Assembly: GCF_029625315.1 (NCBI RefSeq)
Contig: NZ_CP121110.1
Span: 3,853,001 to 3,917,000 of the forward strand
Origin: Flavobacterium ginsengisoli
Lineage (GTDB): Bacteria > Bacteroidota > Bacteroidia > Flavobacteriales > Flavobacteriaceae
Reading direction: 5' to 3'
Length of the DNA: 64,000 nucleotides
Shown here: positions 1 through 8,680 of the stretch, piece by piece
How positions within the stretch are numbered: position 1 is the stretch's first letter
Layout: each line of letters opens with the position of its first letter
The notes under the pieces: generated by a model
The model's database searches: none
The model's input: the letters and a program-made list of their open reading frames with translations, nothing else
What the model was told of the DNA's origin: nothing
Made by a program: the position numbers and the translations under genes

Positions 1-1044
1 GAATTTTCTAAACAAGCTTTACTTCTTTCGCGTTCATCTGATAAGCTAAACAATACTTTACAAGCATTGAAACAAATTGTCGCCGTAGATCCTAAAAACG
101 CAAGACAAAATATTCTAAAGAGTACATTCAGTTAAATGATAAAATGCTTAAAGCAGAGCGCAATATGGGAGAAAAATTCTCTCGTATTGAATATGAGACC
201 AACGAAATTAAAGACCAAAATTCTAGCCTTCAAGAAAAGAATAAAACTTTGGTTTATGTATTTAGTATTTGTACATTGCTCGGGTTGTTTTTTTATGTTT
301 ATAAAACACAACAGGCCAAAAATCGCGAACTTCTTTTTAAGCAACAACAGCAGATTGCAAATGAAGACATTTATAATTTGATGATTTCGCAACAGAAATG
401 AAATTGAGCTTACAAGAATAAAGGAAAAGAAAAGAGTAGCGCAGGAATTGCATGATGGTATTTTAGGGCGCATGTTTGGTATTAGAATAAGCTTGGACAG
501 TTTGGATAAACTTGACGAAATCGAGGCTGTTCCTAAAAGAAAAAAATATCTTACCGAACTAAAAAATGTGGAACAAGATATTCGAGAAATTTCGCATGAT
601 TTAAATAGAGAGAAATCGGAATTAATTAATAATTTTGTTTCGATTTTGAATAAACTATTTGAAGATCAGATAAATACATATAGTTCAAAATTGATTACTT
701 TTTTTGATCCCGAGATAAAATGGGATTTGATGAGTAATATTGAAAAAATCAATTTGTATCGAATTGTTCAAGAAGGACTCCAGAATTGTAATAAATATGC
801 TGAAGCCGATATTATTAGAGTGGAATTTAAAAATGAAAACAATAATTTGGTTCTAAGGATAGAAGATGACGGAATTGGATTTAATACCAATAGAACCAAA
901 AATGGAATAGGTTTGCATAATATAGAATATCGAGTAAAAGAATGTAAGGGCACAGTTACGATAAAATCTGCCAAGGGAGAAGGAACAATTCTCTCTATAG
1001 AAATCCCAATAGACCCAAATAATAACCTGCATAATGACATTTGA
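1..1044 (+). CDS. Sensor histidine kinase, NarL/HisKA_3 type (5' end outside window)
   Basis: Two-component sensor that phosphorylates the regulator encoded next to it. The visible part has a helical, TPR-like end, one membrane segment (LGLFFYVY region, about base 290), a coiled coil, a phosphoacceptor helix with LHDGILGRMFG (base 448) and an ATPase domain with DDGIGF and NGIGLHNIEYR. The frame is broken twice: one A seems lost in an A run near 116, and one base is extra near 396. Removing these errors gives one continuous protein. The downstream regulator overlaps its end by 11 bases, so the two are co-expressed. Input signal unknown. Confidence 0.85.
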
Positions 1045-1736
1045 CTTACCAACTTCAGTTCCACAATTAGTTAAAAAGAATATTTTAATAGTAGACGACC
1101 ATCCGTTTATTATTGAAGGATATAAAAATGCTATAACTCGTTATAATACAAAACAATACGATTTTTTTATTGCACAGGCACATGATTGTAGATCTGGTTA
1201 TGATATAATAGAAAATGAGAACACGCCCGAGTTTGATATTGCTTTTTTAGATATCAGTATGCCTCCTTACGAAGAAAAAGAGATCTTTTCTGGTGAAGAT
1301 CTTGCAAAGCTACTTCTGAAAAAAATGCCTTCGTGCAAGATCATTCTTTTGACAATGTATACAGAATTGCTAAAGATCAAAACTATTATTAGAACAATTC
1401 AGCCAAACGGATTGATTATTAAAAATGACCTTACTTTTGACGAATTGCTTTTGGCTTTTGATAAAGTGATGAAAAATGAAAAATACTATAGCCAATCGGT
1501 TGTAAAAATGCTCAATCAGTCCACACATAATGCTATCGAAATAGATCAATACGATAAACAAATATTAGTTCATTTAGCAAAAGGAACCCCAATTCAGGAA
1601 ATGCTCGCAAGCATGTTCCCATTTCTTTAAAAGCTATTGAAAAAGAAAAAAGCATTTGAAAGAGTTATTGAAAATTAAAAATGATTCTGATTCTGATTTG
1701 GTGAAAGAAGCAAGAAGCAAAGGACTTTTAGGATAA
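1034..1736 (+). CDS. Response regulator, NarL/FixJ-like (frameshifted)
   Basis: DNA-binding partner of the kinase just upstream. The receiver domain shows the acidic pair in VDDH, the phosphoacceptor Asp in AFLDISMP, Thr in LLTMY and Lys in IIKND. The C-terminal helix-turn-helix is read only after correction: GCTCGC (1603) and GCAAGC (1607) overlap and each carry one extra base over a GCTGCAGC sequence, and one A is missing from the A run near 1646. The repaired protein is 233 residues and its HTH contains HVPISLKAIEK. Uncorrected, it would stop at 1630 without a DNA-binding domain. Targets unknown. Confidence 0.85.
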
Positions 1737-1759
1737 AATTAAAATCGTAAGAAACAATA

Positions 1760-1815
1760 AAAAAAATTCCAAATTCTGATAGCTAGACTAGCTTTTGGAA
1801 TTTGGAATTTTTTAT
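1760..1815. terminator. Bidirectional terminator hairpin
   Basis: Inverted repeat AAAATTCCAAATTC / GAATTTGGAATTTT with A and T runs on the two sides, lying between the convergent response regulator and thiL genes. Confidence 0.75.
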
Positions 1816-1832
1816 TTAGAGTTTTGTTTGCT

Positions 1833-2879
1833 TTATTCTGTCAAAGCATCCCATCCGCGCGCTTTTAAAGCAATTTTTGTGTTGGCGCGGGTTACAAGAT
1901 GAATTCCTTCATTTTCTTCTGCCATATGGCCAATAACAGAGAAATTCGGATTTCCTTTTATTTTATCAAAATCATTAATGTCAATTGTAAATAAAAGTTC
2001 GTAATCTTCACCGCCATTTATGGCAACCGTCGTGCTGTCGATATTAAATTCTTCGCAAGTAGAAATAAACTGCGGATCTAACGGAAGTTTATCTTCATAT
2101 AAATTACAACCCACTTTAGATTGCTTGCAGATATGAATAATCTCAGAAGATAATCCGTCTGAAATATCGATCATTGCTGTTGGTTTTATATCTAAAGCAT
2201 GAAGTAAAGTGCGAACATCTTTTCTAGCTTCAGGTTTCAATTGGCGTTCTACCAAATAAGTATAAGGATCTAAATCGGGCTGATTGTTTGGGTTAACCTG
2301 AAAAACTTGTTTCTCACGTTCTAAAACCTGCAATCCCATATAAGCGGCACCAAGATCGCCAGTTACAACCAATAAATCAGTTTGTTTGGCTCCGTTTCTG
2401 TAAACCAATTCATTTTCGTCAGCTTCTCCAATTGCGGTAATACTGATAATTAATCCTTTTTGAGATGAGGTTGTGTCACCGCCAATAACATCAACTTTGT
2501 ATTCTTTTGCAGCGTGTGTAATTCCTGCAAATAATTCTTCTAAAGCTTCAAGAGGAAAACGATTTGAAACAGCAACCGAAACCGTAATTTGTGTCGGTTT
2601 CGCATTCATTGCACAAATATCAGAAACATTTACTACGACCGCTTTATAACCTAAATGTTTCAAAGGCATGTAAGCCAAATCAAAATGAACGCCTTCAATT
2701 AATAAATCGGTTGAAACTACTACTTTCTTATCTTTAAAATCAAGAACGGCAGCATCATCGCCAATACTTTTTAAAGTCGATTCCTGAGTAACATCAAAGT
2801 TTTTGGTTAAATGGTCAATTAAACCAAATTCGCCCAATTGAGCTATACTAGTTCTCTGCTGATTTTTATCTTCAATCAT
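1833..2879 (-). CDS. thiL: Thiamine-monophosphate kinase
   Basis: Last step of thiamine diphosphate synthesis: phosphorylates thiamine monophosphate with ATP in the cytoplasm. The 348 residues match the family length. Visible motifs are the N-terminal GEFGLI, the metal/ATP-binding SIGDDAAV, the STDLLIEGVHFDL block, NVSDICAMNA, VIGGDTTSS and the late GGEDYELLFT. It is a single gene with its own promoter-like TACCTTTG box 30 bases upstream of the start and a terminator shared with the convergent regulator. No frameshift. No TPP riboswitch was recognised in the leader. Confidence 0.95.
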   Translation of the reverse strand: MIEDKNQQRTSIAQLGEFGLIDHLTKNFDVTQESTLKSIGDDAAVLDFKDKKVVVSTDLLIEGVHFDLAYMPLKHLGYKAVVVNVSDICAMNAKPTQITVSVAVSNRFPLEALEELFAGITHAAKEYKVDVIGGDTTSSQKGLIISITAIGEADENELVYRNGAKQTDLLVVTGDLGAAYMGLQVLEREKQVFQVNPNNQPDLDPYTYLVERQLKPEARKDVRTLLHALDIKPTAMIDISDGLSSEIIHICKQSKVGCNLYEDKLPLDPQFISTCEEFNIDSTTVAINGGEDYELLFTIDINDFDKIKGNPNFSVIGHMAEENEGIHLVTRANTKIALKARGWDALTE

Positions 2880-2908
2880 TTCTGTTAAGTTCCAAAGTTA
2901 TTAAGGTG

Positions 2909-2916
2909 CAAAGGTA
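2909..2916 (-). promoter_or_regulatory. -7 box of thiL
   Basis: Minus-strand TACCTTTG fits the Bacteroidetes TAnnTTTG box, 30 bases before the thiL start codon. Confidence 0.6.
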
Positions 2917-3195
2917 CAAAGGATTTTTTTAAAGATGCTAAGATTCTGAGATACTAAGGTTCTAAGTTTTTTTCTAGGAGATTTATATTGTTGTCTAAAA
3001 AAATAATTGCCTCCTGCTTTAGCTGGAGGTCAGCTTAATGCAAATATAAAAAGGCTTTAGCCGAACTTTAACGTTTTGACTAAAGCCTTTTTTCATAATC
3101 TTTTTTCACCTAGCGGAAGCTGCGTTTCTACAGCAGGAAAAAATATTTTAAAATTATTTTTTTACTGCTGACAAACTGTTGTCACCAGCCCATTT
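2917..3195. other. Intergenic region with dispersed repeat and hairpin, no gene seen
   Basis: Holds a degenerate run of CTAAG/GTTCTAAG units (about 2937-2966), of the kind also seen at 47550-47600, a small palindrome around CCTCCTGCTTTAGCTGGAGG (3010-3029), and a hairpin listed separately. No ORF in it looks real. Confidence 0.5.
3048..3092. terminator. Terminator-like hairpin
   Basis: AAAAAGGCTTTAG / CTAAAGCCTTTTTT stem with a T run, in the gap between the divergent thiL and DinB genes, so it terminates no obvious gene. Confidence 0.55.
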
Positions 3196-3233
3196 TACTT
3201 TTGAAGTATTAAAAATATTTAAACTTTAAAACC

Positions 3234-3713
3234 ATGAAAACATTAGAAGCACAAGTTATTACTTCAGAAGATTTATTAAAACACTGGCAAGGACACAGAG
3301 CACTTACACGTCGTTTAATTGAGATTTTTCCAGAAAAAGATTTCTTCGAATTTTCGATTGGCGGAATGAGACCTTTTGCAAAATTAGTAGATGAGCTTTT
3401 GGCTATTGCAGTTCCAGGTTTAAAAGGAATTGTAACGAAAGAAACTGCACCATTCTCAGAAGGAACTGAAAAACTAATTTTCAAAGCACAATATCTTGAA
3501 AAATGGGATCAAGCAACAGAAGAAATCAATAAATATTGGGAACAATTATCAGTTGAAGATTTTAGCGAGACCTTTAACCTTTTTGGACAATATGAATTTC
3601 CTGTAATTCAGAATATCTTATATTTTATTGATAATGAAGTGCATCACCGCGGACAAGCTTATGTTTATTTAAGAGCTTTAAATATCGAACCACCATTTTT
3701 CTGGGAAAGATAA
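3234..3713 (+). CDS. DinB family protein
   Basis: Four-helix-bundle protein of the DinB/YfiT group, often metal-dependent thiol transferases or stress proteins. 159 residues. The metal-binding His pattern is visible as LKHWQGHR near the N-terminus and EVHHRGQAYVYLRAL near the C-terminus. A TACTTTTG promoter box lies at 3196-3203. A second DinB gene follows after 47 bases, and a WYL regulator lies convergently beyond it. The substrate cannot be predicted from sequence. Confidence 0.85.
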   Translation: MKTLEAQVITSEDLLKHWQGHRALTRRLIEIFPEKDFFEFSIGGMRPFAKLVDELLAIAVPGLKGIVTKETAPFSEGTEKLIFKAQYLEKWDQATEEINKYWEQLSVEDFSETFNLFGQYEFPVIQNILYFIDNEVHHRGQAYVYLRALNIEPPFFWER

Positions 3714-3760
3714 TTGATGTTTTTTTAGTAACTTAATATCAGAAATCTAAAACTAAGGCT

Positions 3761-4261
3761 ATGAGTTTAAAGAAGATAATGTCCAATTATGCAGATTATA
3801 ATTTATGGGTAAATCAACAATTTGTAAATTGGCTTTCGCCGAAATCGGCTGAATTGCTTTATGCAGAAGTGCCGTCGAGTTTTTCTACAATTATGAAAAC
3901 GCTTGATCATATCTGGTCTACTGAGGAATATTGGTTTTCTGTCATTTCCGAATCTTCATTAACAGAAAAGAAAGCAGAAAGCGATTTGTCAAAAGAGGAA
4001 ATATTTGCCGGATTATTAAATTCGTCTACAAAATTGAAACATCTTATTAACTCATTATCTGAAGAAGATTTAATGAAAGAAGTTAAAATCGTAAATCCGT
4101 GGTTTGAATGTGAACTGCCCATTTCCGAATATTTAATCCAAGTTATCAATCATGGAACGTATCATCGAGGCCAGATTGTAACAATAGGACGAAATGTTGG
4201 AATTACAGATGCCTCAAACACCGATTATAATTTTTATAATGTTGTAAAGGCAAATCAATAA
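3761..4261 (+). CDS. DinB family protein (second copy)
   Basis: 166 residues, DinB fold. Helices carry TLDHIWSTEEYW and the signature NHGTYHRGQIVTIGRNVG near the C-terminus, giving three likely metal-binding His. It is only weakly similar to the DinB gene just upstream (47-base gap), so this is an old duplication or two separate subfamilies, probably one transcript. A strong hairpin follows it. Function beyond the family is unknown. Confidence 0.85.
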   Translation: MSLKKIMSNYADYNLWVNQQFVNWLSPKSAELLYAEVPSSFSTIMKTLDHIWSTEEYWFSVISESSLTEKKAESDLSKEEIFAGLLNSSTKLKHLINSLSEEDLMKEVKIVNPWFECELPISEYLIQVINHGTYHRGQIVTIGRNVGITDASNTDYNFYNVVKANQ

Positions 4262-4264
4262 ATA

Positions 4265-4308
4265 AAAAACTCCCAAAGATGAAATGAATTTCTTTGGGAG
4301 TTTTTTTA
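4265..4308. terminator. Bidirectional terminator
   Basis: AAAAAACTCCCAAAGA / TCTTTGGGAGTTTTTTT hairpin between convergent DinB and WYL-regulator genes. Confidence 0.85.
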
Positions 4309-5265
4309 TAGGAGCCTTTGTCGATTGATTTCTAATAATTCTAAAACTCTTGTTTTTAAAGATTCTGGTTCCAAAATTTTGGCATAATCTCCAAACATTA
4401 AAAACCATCTCGGAAAACCATCTTGCAGACTGTGAGACATAAAGGTCATTTCGATTTCGTCTCCAATTTCTTTTTGAGAAATAAAGCCGTGATATTTCCT
4501 TTCGGTTGCTAAGTATCGCGCGATTTTTTTCTGAACCAGAATTCGAACTTTTGTGGTTGGAATCTTATCAGATTTTGTTAAATAAGTTTCCAGAGAATCG
4601 TGTTCTATTGTATAATCAAGATCTGTTTTTTTTATTTCCTGAATTCTATCGGTTCTAAACTGGCGGTAATCTTTTCTAAGATGGCAATAACCCAGAAAAT
4701 ACCAATTGTTATTATCATGAAAAACGCCAACAGGTTCTAAATTTCGTTGTGTGGTTTCTTCTTTTTCAAAGGTTTTATAAGTTAAAAGAATTTGTTTTTT
4801 CTCCGCAATTCCCTCAAAAAGCACAGCCAAAGTATTAGGCGAATTATCATTAAACATTGGTTCTGCTTCCTGCATTACAATTCTTGATTCGATGTTTGAA
4901 AGATAATCTTTATCATTGCTTCTTAAAACCGATTTCAGTTTGTACATCGCCGACGCATAATGTGTTCCCAATGTAGGATCAGTAAACTTTTGCATTAACT
5001 TTTCGGCCGCAATAAAACTGCTCACTTCTTCGCGCGTGAACATAACTGGCGGAAGTCTATATCCGTCCATTAAAGCATAACCAACTCCAGCTTCACTATA
5101 AATAGGAACTCCAGATGCTTCCAAAGTTCTAATGTCTCTATAAATAGTTCTTAAACTGCACTCAAAACGATCGGCCAATTCTTGTGCTTTTACAATCTTT
5201 TTAGACTGCAATTGAATAAGAATGGCAACAATTCGGTCAAATCGTTTTGGGGTTTCGTCAAGCAT
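4306..5265 (-). CDS. YafY/DeoR-type transcriptional regulator with WYL domain
   Basis: 319-residue cytoplasmic regulator. The N-terminal winged helix includes AQELADRFECSLRTIYRDI (about 28-46), followed by a linker and the ligand-sensing WYL domain, where NNWYFLGYCHLRKDYRQFR is the core. WYL domains bind nucleic acid or small ligands. The convergent neighbours are two DinB genes, a frequent arrangement, so these are possible targets, but no operator was found. The start codon is the ATG at 5263-5265. No frameshift. Confidence 0.85.
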   Translation of the reverse strand: MLDETPKRFDRIVAILIQLQSKKIVKAQELADRFECSLRTIYRDIRTLEASGVPIYSEAGVGYALMDGYRLPPVMFTREEVSSFIAAEKLMQKFTDPTLGTHYASAMYKLKSVLRSNDKDYLSNIESRIVMQEAEPMFNDNSPNTLAVLFEGIAEKKQILLTYKTFEKEETTQRNLEPVGVFHDNNNWYFLGYCHLRKDYRQFRTDRIQEIKKTDLDYTIEHDSLETYLTKSDKIPTTKVRILVQKKIARYLATERKYHGFISQKEIGDEIEMTFMSHSLQDGFPRWFLMFGDYAKILEPESLKTRVLELLEINRQRLL

Positions 5266-5330
5266 TTTTTCTGTTTTAGTTTCAAAGGTTAGAGGTTCAA
5301 AGTTACAAAGGTTTAATCTTTATATAAATA

Positions 5331-5360
5331 AAAAAGCTGTTCCAAATTGAAACAGCTTTT
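5331..5360. other. Hairpin between divergent genes
   Basis: AAAAGCTGTT / AACAGCTTTT inverted repeat between the divergent WYL-regulator and Lgt-like genes. Looks like a terminator but follows no gene. Confidence 0.45.
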
Positions 5361-5435
5361 ACTTTATAAGTCAAATGAATTTAAACATTTTTTCGCATCT
5401 TTACAGAATTATAGTATTAAATTTTAAAGTATCGA

Positions 5436-6179
5436 ATGAAGCTTCCTTTTGAGCCAGTTATTTTTGGTTATGAAATTAATATCCATTTAGTTCTAGAATA
5501 TTTGGCATTTTTTTTAGGATACCGATATTATGTTTTTTTGAGAAAAAGAACGAATGATACTATTGTTTCCACAAACAGGTTTTCGATTATTTTGGGTGCG
5601 GCAATTGGAGCTTTTTTGGGGTCTAGAATTATGGGTTTTTTAGAAAATCCTATTTTTCATTCTGATGTCAAATCTATTTTAGAACTCTTTAATGCCAAAA
5701 CAATTATGGGAGGATTGTTTGGAGGATTATTAGGTGTCGAACTTGCTAAGAAGATTATTGGAGAAAAAGAATCATCAGGAGATTTATTTACCTTTCCGAT
5801 TATTCTAGGAATTTTTATAGGCAGAGTTGGCTGTTTTTTATCTGGAACCAATGAGTTTACGTACGGAAAAGAAACGACTTTTTTTACGGGGATGAATCTT
5901 GGCGACAATATTATGAGGCATCCAATTGCTTTATACGAATTAATTTTTCTGATTGTTCTGTTTTTTCTTTTGAAGAAATTGAAAACCAAAAATTTAAAAA
6001 ACGGATTGTTATTTCAGTATTTTATGATTGCCTATTTTGCGTTTCGCTTTTTCGTAGAATTTCTGAAACCCAATTATTTCCTAATTTTCGGAATTAGTTC
6101 CATTCAGATCTTATGTTTAATTTGTCTGCTCTATTATAACAAAACAATTTTAAATTTATTTGTAAAAAATGCCAGTTAG
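5436..6179 (+). CDS. Lgt-like (prolipoprotein diacylglyceryl transferase family) membrane protein
   Basis: 247 residues with about seven membrane segments. Family signatures: an early helix EYLAFFLGYRYY, a glycine loop TIMGGLFGGLLG, GRVGCFLSG (with the conserved Arg) and RHPIALYE. True Lgt has an essential His in its GG-loop (SFHGG in E. coli) and Asn after the GR motif. Here the loop reads GLFGG and the Asn position is Cys, so lipoprotein modification is doubtful and another lipid-transfer reaction is more likely. Its last 11 bases overlap the radical SAM gene, so the two are translationally coupled. Role inferred, not known. Confidence 0.8.
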   Translation: MKLPFEPVIFGYEINIHLVLEYLAFFLGYRYYVFLRKRTNDTIVSTNRFSIILGAAIGAFLGSRIMGFLENPIFHSDVKSILELFNAKTIMGGLFGGLLGVELAKKIIGEKESSGDLFTFPIILGIFIGRVGCFLSGTNEFTYGKETTFFTGMNLGDNIMRHPIALYELIFLIVLFFLLKKLKTKNLKNGLLFQYFMIAYFAFRFFVEFLKPNYFLIFGISSIQILCLICLLYYNKTILNLFVKNAS

Positions 6180-7560
6180 AAAATATACTTATTATGATTT
6201 TACATTAAGCCTTTGTCCAGAATGCTTAAAAAGAATTGATGCTAAAATTGTTTTTGAAGACGAAAACGTCTATATGCTTAAAAGATGCCCAGAGCATGGA
6301 AACTCAAAGGTTTTAATTGCCGACGATATTCAATATTACAAGAATATCCGAAATTATAATAAACCATCTGAAATGCCGTATACTTTTAATACAAAAACGC
6401 ATTATGGTTGTCCGTACGATTGTGGTTTATGTCCAGATCACGAACAGCATTCTTGTCTTACAGTTGTTGAGGTTACAGATCGTTGTAATCTAACTTGCCC
6501 AACTTGTTATGCAGGTTCATCACCTAATTATGGTAGACACAGAACTCTCGAAGAAGTAAAAGCTATGCTTGATACGGTTGTTAAAAATGAAAAAGAGCCA
6601 GACGTGGTGCAGATTAGTGGAGGAGAACCAACCATACATCCTGAGTTTTTTGAAATTTTAGATTATGCAAAATCAATTCCGATAAAGCATTTAATGTTAA
6701 ACACAAACGGAATTAAAATTGCAAAAGAGAAAGAATTCGTTCAGAGACTAAAAAGCTATGCTCCAGATTTTGAGATCTATCTTCAGTTTGATTCTTTTGA
6801 AGATAGTGTATTGCAAGAGTTGCGTGGAGCTGATTTAAGCGAAATACGAAAACAAGCTTTAGAAAATCTAAACGAAGTTAATCTGTCTACAACTTTGGTG
6901 GTTACGCTTCAAAAAGGATTAAACGATCATGAAATAGGTAAAATTATTGAGTTTGCCCTAAAGCAAAAATGCGTTCGTGGCGTTACATTTCAGCCAACTC
7001 AAATTGCGGGCCGATTGGAGAATTTCAATTTAGAAACCGATCGAATGACATTAACAGAAGTAAGAAGAAAAATTCTGGAGCAAACCAATGTTTTTAATTC
7101 AGATGATTTACTTCCAGTTCCTTGTAATCCCGATGCTTTAGTTATGGGTTATGCTTTGAAACTAGGAGAAGAAGTTTTTCCACTAACACGATATATTAAT
7201 CCGAACGATTTATTAGACAATAGTAAAAACACGATTATTTACGAACAAGATGAAGTGCTCCGCGGCAAAATGATAGATCTGTTTAGCACGGGAAATTCTG
7301 TAGAAGTAGCGCAAGAAAACTTGAAATCGATTTTATGTTGCCTTCCTAATATTGATGCACCAGAATTAGGTTACGACAATCTCTTTAGAATTATTATCAT
7401 GCAGTTTATCGATGCATATAATTTTGATGTAAGAGCAATAAAAAAATCATGTGTGCATATTGTCAATAAGGACAATAAAATAATTCCTTTTGAAACCATG
7501 AATTTGTTTTACAGAGATGATAAAGTAAAAAGACTAGAAGAATTAAGAACTAATGCATAA
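6169..7560 (+). CDS. Radical SAM protein of the Tes-like COG1964 type, multiple Fe-S sites
   Basis: 463 residues. The N-terminus has a rubredoxin-like Cys set (LCPECLKR, then RCPEHG), followed by CPYDCGLCPDHEQHSC, then the radical SAM triad CNLTCPTC (about residue 105) with the SAM-binding GGEPTIHPEF. More Cys follow late (PCNPDA, ILCCLP, KKSCVH). This arrangement matches COG1964, the family containing archaeal tetraether synthase Tes, which joins lipid tails. Paired with an Lgt-like gene (11-base overlap) and a tiny membrane protein, it suggests lipid chemistry. The actual substrate is unknown. Confidence 0.85.
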   Translation: MPVRKYTYYDFTLSLCPECLKRIDAKIVFEDENVYMLKRCPEHGNSKVLIADDIQYYKNIRNYNKPSEMPYTFNTKTHYGCPYDCGLCPDHEQHSCLTVVEVTDRCNLTCPTCYAGSSPNYGRHRTLEEVKAMLDTVVKNEKEPDVVQISGGEPTIHPEFFEILDYAKSIPIKHLMLNTNGIKIAKEKEFVQRLKSYAPDFEIYLQFDSFEDSVLQELRGADLSEIRKQALENLNEVNLSTTLVVTLQKGLNDHEIGKIIEFALKQKCVRGVTFQPTQIAGRLENFNLETDRMTLTEVRRKILEQTNVFNSDDLLPVPCNPDALVMGYALKLGEEVFPLTRYINPNDLLDNSKNTIIYEQDEVLRGKMIDLFSTGNSVEVAQENLKSILCCLPNIDAPELGYDNLFRIIIMQFIDAYNFDVRAIKKSCVHIVNKDNKIIPFETMNLFYRDDKVKRLEELRTNA

Positions 7561-7565
7561 AGTAT

Positions 7566-7763
7566 ATGACAGCACTAGAAGTAGGTAATTTAGGAGGTTT
7601 GGTCGCATTTTTTATAGCGATTATGGTGGGACCGCCAATTTTAATGACAATCATTGGCTTAGCAATTAAGAAAAATCATCCCAATGGAGCAAAGGTTTGT
7701 TTTATTATCGGAGCGCTTTATCTCATTATTGGTCTAGGAATATGCGGGACACTCATGTCTTAA
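7566..7763 (+). CDS. Small two-helix membrane protein
   Basis: 65 residues, almost entirely two hydrophobic helices (GLVAFFIAIMVGPPILMTII and a second one, FIIGALYLIIGLGICG) joined by a short positive loop with KKNHPNGAK. Starts five bases after the radical SAM stop and is followed by a terminator, so it is the third gene of the same cassette. No family recognised. It may be a partner or scaffold for the lipid-modifying enzymes upstream. Confidence 0.7.
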   Translation: MTALEVGNLGGLVAFFIAIMVGPPILMTIIGLAIKKNHPNGAKVCFIIGALYLIIGLGICGTLMS

Positions 7764-7765
7764 GA

Positions 7766-7802
7766 AAAACCCCTCAATAAACTGAATTATTGAGGGGTTT
7801 GA
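7766..7802. terminator. Bidirectional terminator
   Basis: AAACCCCTCAATAA / TTATTGAGGGGTTT hairpin between the small membrane protein and the convergent barrel gene. Confidence 0.85.
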
Positions 7803-7819
7803 GTTATATTATAAACGAA

Positions 7820-8437
7820 TTAAAATCTAAACAATAATCCGAATTTTGGTTGATCGAAGATGTTTTCAAATAAGTTGATGTTTAATTGAAAAGTATCTGA
7901 AGATGGGCCGTTTTCTGGAGAAACACTGTTGTATGATAATAAATTAGCAAGAGTAAAAGTAACTGCAATGTTTTTAGTTAAGAAGTAATTTAACCCAACA
8001 TTGATATTGGCTGTTAGACTATTGCTGTTGTCTGTACCAGTAATTGGGCTTTCGTATTTATTTCTACCGTATCCTAAACCTACTTCTCCGTAAGCTTTGA
8101 ATCGTTTTTTATCGAGTTCCAATACATAATATCTTGCGAAACCACCGATTCCAAAAATATTAGTTTTTTCATCGGTTGCTTCAACTTTATTGCTGGAATA
8201 GCTCAATTGTCCTCCAACGGCAAATTTATCATTAAGAAAATATCCAAATTTGGGATTAAAAGCATAATAGTCTTTATCTCCACCAGTAGTGATCTGGATA
8301 GAACCTTCTATAAACATATCTCCATGTTGAAAAGTAATTCCTTTTGCAGAATTCATTTCTGAATCAACTTGATCTTGCTGAGCACTTGCAAAGTAAAATG
8401 TAAATAACGCTAGAATAACAGAAAATTTGGTTTTCAT
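7820..8437 (-). CDS. Outer-membrane beta-barrel protein
   Basis: 205 residues with a Sec signal peptide ending FYFASAQ. The rest is alternating amphipathic strands typical of the OmpA-like or porin_OMP_b-brl fold (GYFLNDKFAVGGQLSYSS, GGFARYYV, GEVGLGYGRN, GLNYFLTKN) and ends in an aromatic residue (LLFRF), a signal for insertion by the BAM complex. Single gene, convergent with the lipid cassette. Function beyond a small outer-membrane barrel is unknown. Confidence 0.85.
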   Translation of the reverse strand: MKTKFSVILALFTFYFASAQQDQVDSEMNSAKGITFQHGDMFIEGSIQITTGGDKDYYAFNPKFGYFLNDKFAVGGQLSYSSNKVEATDEKTNIFGIGGFARYYVLELDKKRFKAYGEVGLGYGRNKYESPITGTDNSNSLTANINVGLNYFLTKNIAVTFTLANLLSYNSVSPENGPSSDTFQLNINLFENIFDQPKFGLLFRF

Positions 8438-8605
8438 AATCTTTTATTTTTTAAAGTTGTAAGATTAAAAATACAATTTTATCTTAAAATTAACTTTAAA
8501 TTTATCTGAAAGCGTTAAAAAACAAGCGATTAAGTTAATAATTTCATAAATTATAAGTTTTGGCTTACAAATTTTAAAAGATAAGAAATGGATTATATTC
8601 AAATA

Positions 8606-8636
8606 AAAAACCCGACAACTTTCGTTATCGGGTTTA
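8606..8636 (-). terminator. Terminator of lepA
   Basis: AAACCCGA / TCGGGTTT hairpin 45 bases beyond the lepA stop. Confidence 0.7.
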
Positions 8637-8680
8637 ATCTATATTCTTGTTTCTTTCTTCTATTCTCTAAAAAGAAAAAC

